Source: RGIG3077 sp045541475
Lineage (GTDB): Bacteria; Bacillota; Clostridia; Oscillospirales; Ruminococcaceae
Direction: 5' to 3'
Assembly (NCBI GenBank): GCA_045541475.1
Contig: JAZQJI010000031.1
Span: forward strand, 1-64,000
Length of the DNA stretch: 64,000 bases
The notes under the pieces are model-generated. The model saw nothing but the letters and a program-made list of their open reading frames with translations. It was not told the origin of the DNA and ran no database searches. This document shows positions 60,277-64,000 of the stretch, piece by piece. The position numbers and the translations under genes were made by a program. The first letter of the stretch is position 1, and each line of letters starts with the position of its first letter.

Positions 60277-60468
60277 ATGAACAAAATCGAAATTGACACC
60301 GAAAAGAAGGTGTTTTTGCTTAACGGCCAGCCGATGCACGGCGTAACAAAAATCACGATTAACATTGAGGCAATGAAGATCCCAGAAGTAATGTTAACCG
60401 TGATGAGTGAACTTGATATTAAGCTTGATGATTTTGATTTAAAAGGATTTGAGAAGAGATTAAATTAG
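60277..60468 (+). CDS. Small prophage protein, unknown
   Basis: 63 aa from ATG 60277 behind GAGGTG. It starts MNKIEIDTEKKVFLLNGQPM, then TKITINIEAMKIPEVMLTVM. It looks like a small beta-rich phage protein. Its end overlaps the DUF2513 remnant. Confidence 0.55.
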   Translation: MNKIEIDTEKKVFLLNGQPMHGVTKITINIEAMKIPEVMLTVMSELDIKLDDFDLKGFEKRLN

Positions 60469-60795
60469 CCGCGACTTGCGACAGGATGTCGAGCGAAAAA
60501 GAGCCTACGATTGAAGCTTTTTCCAAAACTTTTTTCCAGATGCTGTCTGAGCGGATATTGGCAATAAACTCGTGTGCTTTCGGAGTAATGTCGTCTACAT
60601 ATCCATTTCCGAGCATATCCCATTTAACATTGATTAAATATCCGTATAAGTCACATTGGTTGATATGGTATTTTGTTTTGTTTTCTTCATAATTCAGCGC
60701 ATTGCAAATATCATTGATTTCAATAGACGCCCTAAAATTCGAGTTTTCTTCGATGAAAAATAGATATCTCTAACGCAATCAGGATCTAATCTCAT
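60419..60795 (-). pseudogene. DUF2513-type protein with a frameshift
   Basis: ATG 60795 opens MRLDPDCVRDI, a DUF2513 start. After about 11 codons the homologous continuation (LFFIEENSNFRASIEINDIC, then YHINQCDLYGYLINVKW) lies in another frame. That frame runs on through DITPKAHEFIANIRSDSIWK and SFSLDILSQVAANLI to the stop at 60419. Loss of one base in the stretch GATATCTATTT would explain it. DUF2513 proteins are common in phages and of unknown function. Confidence 0.65.
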
Positions 60796-60890
60796 ATACT
60801 CCACTGCCTTTCTGTATTTTAAATTTATATTAATGATTATAGATTGAGCGGAGATATATGTCAAGTGAATTTAGAAAGAAGGTGTTTTGA

Positions 60891-61067
60891 ATGGTAATAC
60901 CCAGAGGATGTGATAAAGCTGAGGTTGTATCTGTTATCCGTACTATTGCCTTAAAAGGCGAAGGAACAAAGAAAGATCCAGTCAGAGATGTTATTCAATA
61001 TTGGGATTTTGACGGAAATCTTTTGGCAGAATGCGATTGTATCAATATAAATGACGAAAGTAGGTGA
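60891..61067 (+). CDS. Small phage protein, unknown
   Basis: 58 aa from ATG 60891 behind AGAAGGTG. It reads MVIPRGCDKAEVVSVIRTIA, then GEGTKKDPVRDVIQYWDFDG. This pattern (RGC.K.EV, G.GT..DPVR.V.QYW) is seen in many Firmicute phages. Function unknown. 5 bases before the next start. Confidence 0.6.
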   Translation: MVIPRGCDKAEVVSVIRTIALKGEGTKKDPVRDVIQYWDFDGNLLAECDCININDESR

Positions 61068-61071
61068 AACC

Positions 61072-61371
61072 ATGAACCAATACCAAGAGCGAATTCCGCA
61101 GATAACAAGCATTGAAACCGCAATCGAGATTTATTACAGTAAAACTCAGCTTGGCAACGCTGACATAAAGAAGCTGTTCGGCGTCAGCAGTTCCAAGGTG
61201 ACAAGCCTTAAGAAAATCGTGCGGCAGGCAATGGCAGAGCGCAATGTAATGCCGTACAATGCACTGCTTGTAAACACAAAAATTGCCTATGAGGTGTGGG
61301 GGCTTGACATTGCCGATTTGGAAAAGCGCCACATTGCTTTAGAGCGGCTGAGGAAGCGCATGTCAAGTTAA
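61072..61371 (+). CDS. Small phage HTH-like protein
   Basis: 99 aa from ATG 61072 behind AGTAGGTG. It includes IEIYYSKTQLGNADIKKLFG, then VSSSKVTSLKKIVRQAMAER, consistent with a helix-turn-helix DNA-binding protein. Role unknown. Confidence 0.6.
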   Translation: MNQYQERIPQITSIETAIEIYYSKTQLGNADIKKLFGVSSSKVTSLKKIVRQAMAERNVMPYNALLVNTKIAYEVWGLDIADLEKRHIALERLRKRMSS

Positions 61372-61383
61372 GGAGGTTAAATC

Positions 61384-61530
61384 ATGCAAACAATACTTAT
61401 CCGCTTTTTGCCGGCGCTCATAACAATGGTGCTGATGTCGATATCGTTTGTGATATATGGCATACTGGTAGAGCCGTTGGCAAAGGCATATTGCAAGAAA
61501 AAGGGGCTTGAGTGGGATGATAACGAATAA
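61384..61530 (+). CDS. Small membrane phage protein
   Basis: 48 aa from ATG 61384 behind AAGGAGG. One membrane helix (PALITMVLMSISFVIYGIL) then a charged tail ending in EWDDNE. Unknown function. Confidence 0.55.
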   Translation: MQTILIRFLPALITMVLMSISFVIYGILVEPLAKAYCKKKGLEWDDNE

Positions 61531-61702
61531 AACCTTAAGCAAATCTGAAGAAATCATCAAAGAATATTTCTGCGCAGGTTTTACCGCCGAAGAAATATCC
61601 AAACGGCTACGCATACCGTATTTTGCCGTAATTGAAGCAAGATACAACATCATCAAAAAGGGCTATGAACTGCCCGAATTAAAGGAGGAACAATTCCGAT
61701 GA
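61517..61702 (+). CDS. Small phage HTH-like protein
   Basis: 61 aa. ATG 61517 overlaps the previous gene by 14 bases. EEIIKEYFCAGFTAEEISKR and LRIPYFAVIEARYNIIKKGY suggest a sigma-region-4-like HTH. Next start overlaps its stop by 4 bases. Confidence 0.55.
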   Translation: MITNKTLSKSEEIIKEYFCAGFTAEEISKRLRIPYFAVIEARYNIIKKGYELPELKEEQFR

Positions 61703-62004
61703 CCACAAAAGAAAAAGAGCCTGCAACCGTTGGCGCGGTTGCAAGCTCAAGTAGTTGCTTAATGCAACAGAAAAAGAGTACTAACAGTATAACATTTAAT
61801 TTTAAAAATGTCAAGCAGGCTGAGTTTGTACTTCTGGCTGTACGCAAACACATCAAAGAACGTGAGGAACTGCTTGTCAGCTTGAATAATATGAGCGCTG
61901 AAAAAGGCGGAAGATATGATCGCATAGTCGAGCGTTGGACCGCAGATACTGACCTTTTAAAAGATGCTGCAATGAAGCTTGAGGAGGTATGCGTTTATGG
62001 CTAA
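61699..62004 (+). CDS. Phage protein, unknown
   Basis: 101 aa from ATG 61699 behind AAAGGAGG. A disordered N-terminus (KEKEPATVGAVASSSSCLMQ) is followed by a helical part (AVRKHIKEREELLVSLNNMS). Overlaps the ParB-like start. Confidence 0.55.
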   Translation: MTTKEKEPATVGAVASSSSCLMQQKKSTNSITFNFKNVKQAEFVLLAVRKHIKEREELLVSLNNMSAEKGGRYDRIVERWTADTDLLKDAAMKLEEVCVYG

Positions 62005-63550
62005 AAACAAACGCTGTCCTCTGCAGGCTGAGTGCGGCCGAAAATGTGAATTTGAAAAGCGTGAGCTCAAATGCGATTACTACCGCAACAACGGCATCGG
62101 CGACTTTACAATCAACGACCAGGAAGAACTCAGAGAGCTTGAAGCTCGACTTACAGAAGAAGAAAGGTATATGAAAGAGCTTGAGGAATTCGAGCTTGAA
62201 GAAGATAAAAATAGCATTGTTTTTATCCCAATTGAAAACTTGTATTCGCACCCGGACAACCCGAGAAAAGAGCTTGGCGACCTTACCGAGCTTGCTGACA
62301 GCATAAAGGCGAAGGGCGTATTACAAAATCTGACAGTTGTGCCTCGTGATGAGCCCAATACATACACCGTTATCATCGGTCACAGGCGAACCGCAGCAGC
62401 AAAGCTTGCAGGTCTGACTGAGCTTCCCTGCATTATCACTGAAATGACACCTGCAGAACAGGTTCAGACAATGTTGCTTGAAAATATGCAGCGTGTTGAT
62501 TTAACGCCGTATGAGCAGGCCGTAGCGTTTCATCAGCTGAAATTTGATTTCGGCGACAGTGTCAACGATATCGCCAAGAAAACAGGCTTTTCTTCCGAAA
62601 CTGTAAAGAAACGCTTGAAAATGGCCGAGCTCGACCACAACAAGCTCAAAGAAGTTTCGGTACGTCAGATTTCGCTTGCCGATTTCGATAAATTGTCGAA
62701 AATCGAGGCTATTAACATTAGAAACGAGGTCCTTGCCGATATCGGCACGGCAAATTTTAACCAGCGTTATCAATCGGCACTCAAAAAGCAGAACATCGCC
62801 AAAAATCTGCCGCTTATAAAATCGGCGCTGAGAACGCTCAAGGCTAAGAAAATCAAGGACAGCGAAGCCTGGGGCGGTAAATATACCCGCATCGGAGATT
62901 ATATATACATTGATAAATGGGACGAGCTGACGCCGCTTGTGCCGGTAAATGAAAAACGTGAGCTGTATTATACTCTTGATGAAACATACGGCTCGCTGAG
63001 GTTTTTTGTGCTTACCCCGAAGGCAAAGCCCGTAAAGCGTCCGCAGAGCGAAATTGACAGAGAAAAGTACATCGCGCAGACAAGACAAAAGCTTGATGAA
63101 TTGTCGGAAATTTGTCGAAAGCTGCGTGCGGATTTTGCTGATAATCTTCGTTTCGACAGAAAAAACGCTATGCTTATGCTGTTTGGTGCTACCGATATCA
63201 TGAAGGTGTCGCTGTTTAAGTATATGTCTGCAAGATATACGGATTTGTGCAAAAAAGCAGGTTTTGAATATGATTACGGCCATGCTGATGAAAGCCGCAA
63301 AAAGCTTTTTGATGCTATCGAAGAAAATCCGCAAAGGATGATACCTGCCGTAATTTACAATGCACATTGTGATGACGGCACGCACAAATATTATTCGGGC
63401 TACGCAAAGGAGTTTCCGAAGTATACCGAAAACAAAGTGCTTGATGCGTTGTATAAATGGCTGACATCTTTAGGATATGAGATGTCGGACGATGAAAAGG
63501 CATTGCAGAACGGTACGCATGAGCTTTTTACGGATAAGGATAAGAAGTGA
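61997..63550 (+). CDS. ParB/Spo0J-like protein with N-terminal Cys motif
   Basis: 517 aa from ATG 61997 behind GAGGAGG. N-terminal CPLQAECGRKCEFEKRELKC has four Cys, as in a small zinc finger. The ParB/sulfiredoxin core reads PIENLYSHPDNPRKELGDLT and IIGHRRTAAAKLAGLTELPC, then ENMQRVDLTPYEQAVAFHQL. An HTH follows (DIAKKTGFSSETVKKRLKMA). The C-terminal ~300 residues are unassigned. Phage ParB-like proteins may act in partition or as nucleases or regulators. Confidence 0.82.
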   Translation: MAKNKRCPLQAECGRKCEFEKRELKCDYYRNNGIGDFTINDQEELRELEARLTEEERYMKELEEFELEEDKNSIVFIPIENLYSHPDNPRKELGDLTELADSIKAKGVLQNLTVVPRDEPNTYTVIIGHRRTAAAKLAGLTELPCIITEMTPAEQVQTMLLENMQRVDLTPYEQAVAFHQLKFDFGDSVNDIAKKTGFSSETVKKRLKMAELDHNKLKEVSVRQISLADFDKLSKIEAINIRNEVLADIGTANFNQRYQSALKKQNIAKNLPLIKSALRTLKAKKIKDSEAWGGKYTRIGDYIYIDKWDELTPLVPVNEKRELYYTLDETYGSLRFFVLTPKAKPVKRPQSEIDREKYIAQTRQKLDELSEICRKLRADFADNLRFDRKNAMLMLFGATDIMKVSLFKYMSARYTDLCKKAGFEYDYGHADESRKKLFDAIEENPQRMIPAVIYNAHCDDGTHKYYSGYAKEFPKYTENKVLDALYKWLTSLGYEMSDDEKALQNGTHELFTDKDKK

Positions 63551-63654
63551 CAACCTTCGGCAAATCATCTGTCGAAACAAGGCACATTTGGCGAGGTGTT
63601 TCGACAGGTGTTCACAACAAATCAATAATTACAATTACAAGGAGAATTACATAA

Positions 63655-64000
63655 ATGTCAGTAAAAATTAATGCTTTCCAAATAGAGAATGTCAAGCGTG
63701 TAAGGGCTGTAGAGGTTGTACCGGTGCAGAACGGCTTGACAATTATCGGCGGCGATAACGGCCAGGGGAAGACCTCAGTACTTGACGGAATCGCTTGGTG
63801 CTTAGGCGGTGAAAAGTATCGTCCCACACAAGCGCAGAATTTAGATTCCGTTCTGCCGCCTACGCTTAAAATCACCTTGAGCAACGGTCTTATTGTAGAG
63901 CGTAAAGGCAAAAACAGCAGCCTTACCGTAACCGATCCGAGCGGACAAAAAGCAGGTCAGACTTTGCTTAACAGCTTTGTTGAGCAGTTTGCGCTTGATT
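63655..64000 (+). CDS. RecF/SMC-like AAA ATPase, partial (C-terminus off window)
   Basis: ATG 63655 behind AAGGAG, open to the window edge (115 codons). IIGGDNGQGKTSVLDGIAWC contains the Walker A (GDNGQGKTS) of the SbcC/RecF/SMC type, preceded by KINAFQIENVKRVRAVEVVP. It probably acts in phage recombination or replication. The coiled-coil and Walker B parts lie outside the window. Confidence 0.85.
   Translation, partial: MSVKINAFQIENVKRVRAVEVVPVQNGLTIIGGDNGQGKTSVLDGIAWCLGGEKYRPTQAQNLDSVLPPTLKITLSNGLIVERKGKNSSLTVTDPSGQKAGQTLLNSFVEQFALD

Larger units (their letters stand above)
55347..64000. mobile_element. Prophage integrated at ssrA (left part only)
   Basis: The region has the order of a temperate phage left arm: integrase, unknown gene, CI-like repressor (minus strand), then a plus-strand early operon. 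That operon contains Cro-like, antirepressor, several short genes, a ParB-like protein and a RecF/SMC-like ATPase. No structural genes are seen before the window ends. Confidence 0.85.

Overview
The window comes from a low-GC, spore-forming Clostridia, most likely a gut Ruminococcaceae/Oscillospiraceae-type organism. Four things support this. There is a SigG-type sporulation sigma factor. There are dockerin-bearing secreted proteins of the cellulolytic Ruminococcus/Clostridium kind. MecA, CarD, FtsW/PBP, SecA with a C-terminal SEC-C motif, SmpB and tmRNA are all Firmicutes-like. Ribosome-binding sites are strong (AAGGAGG type) and promoters are textbook sigma-A. I had no database access, so all assignments come from reading the sequence and from family knowledge.

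Layout. (1) 1-8369, all on the minus strand: an ion and water homeostasis block with visibly more G/C at third codon positions than the rest. It holds TrkH/TrkA potassium uptake, a small membrane protein, a KdpD/KdpE-like two-component system without any KdpFABC pump, a 53-aa protein, an SdpI-family protein cut by the window edge, an AqpZ-type aquaporin, a CNNM/CorC-type transporter behind an acidic, Pro-containing leader peptide, and a CBS-domain protein. (2) 8370-10595: a scar zone with a nonsense-mutated TetR gene, a frameshifted and truncated glgB start, an IS3-type remnant, two abutting IS-like terminal repeats, a partial copy of a tRNA 3' end, and tRNA-fMet. (3) 10633-13884: PPi-type phosphofructokinase, then a PII-like protein translationally coupled to a CPA2 antiporter. 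(4) 13900-28703: a dockerin protein, a three-gene NuoE/NuoF/GltD-like electron-transfer operon (HydBC/Stn-like), PlsC, a carbohydrate-binding dockerin protein, a propeller-HD-GYP receptor and sigG. (5) 28839-41841: secA, a cellobiose-2-epimerase-like gene, FHA-FtsW plus a penicillin-binding protein, an AlkD-like protein, rpe, mecA (apparent CTG start), a divergent RnfD-E-A-like membrane trio, a YerC/TrpR-like regulator and a methyltransferase. (6) 41876-54961: tRNA-Cys, a lipoprotein, a HAD gene with an internal stop, an asparagine synthetase lacking its glutaminase N-terminus, a cytoplasmic GH13 enzyme, CarD, a cell-envelope operon (GHL10-like plus amidase), a DUF1015 protein and smpB. (7) 54996-64000: ssrA, with an integrated prophage starting at its 3' end (integrase, CI/Cro-like switch with operators, antirepressor, small early genes, ParB-like protein, partial RecF/SMC-like ATPase). 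The prophage runs off the window.

The points I find most worth following are these: the Rnf-like DEA trio, which has lost three of the four positions expected to ligate the membrane [2Fe-2S] cluster and has no RnfB/C/G nearby; the MgtL-like leader peptide abutting a hairpin ahead of the CNNM/CorC gene; the putative transferred potassium/osmotic island, where KdpDE sits beside Trk instead of Kdp; the Stn/HydBC-like transhydrogenase operon; and the asparagine synthetase without an N-terminal cysteine domain.
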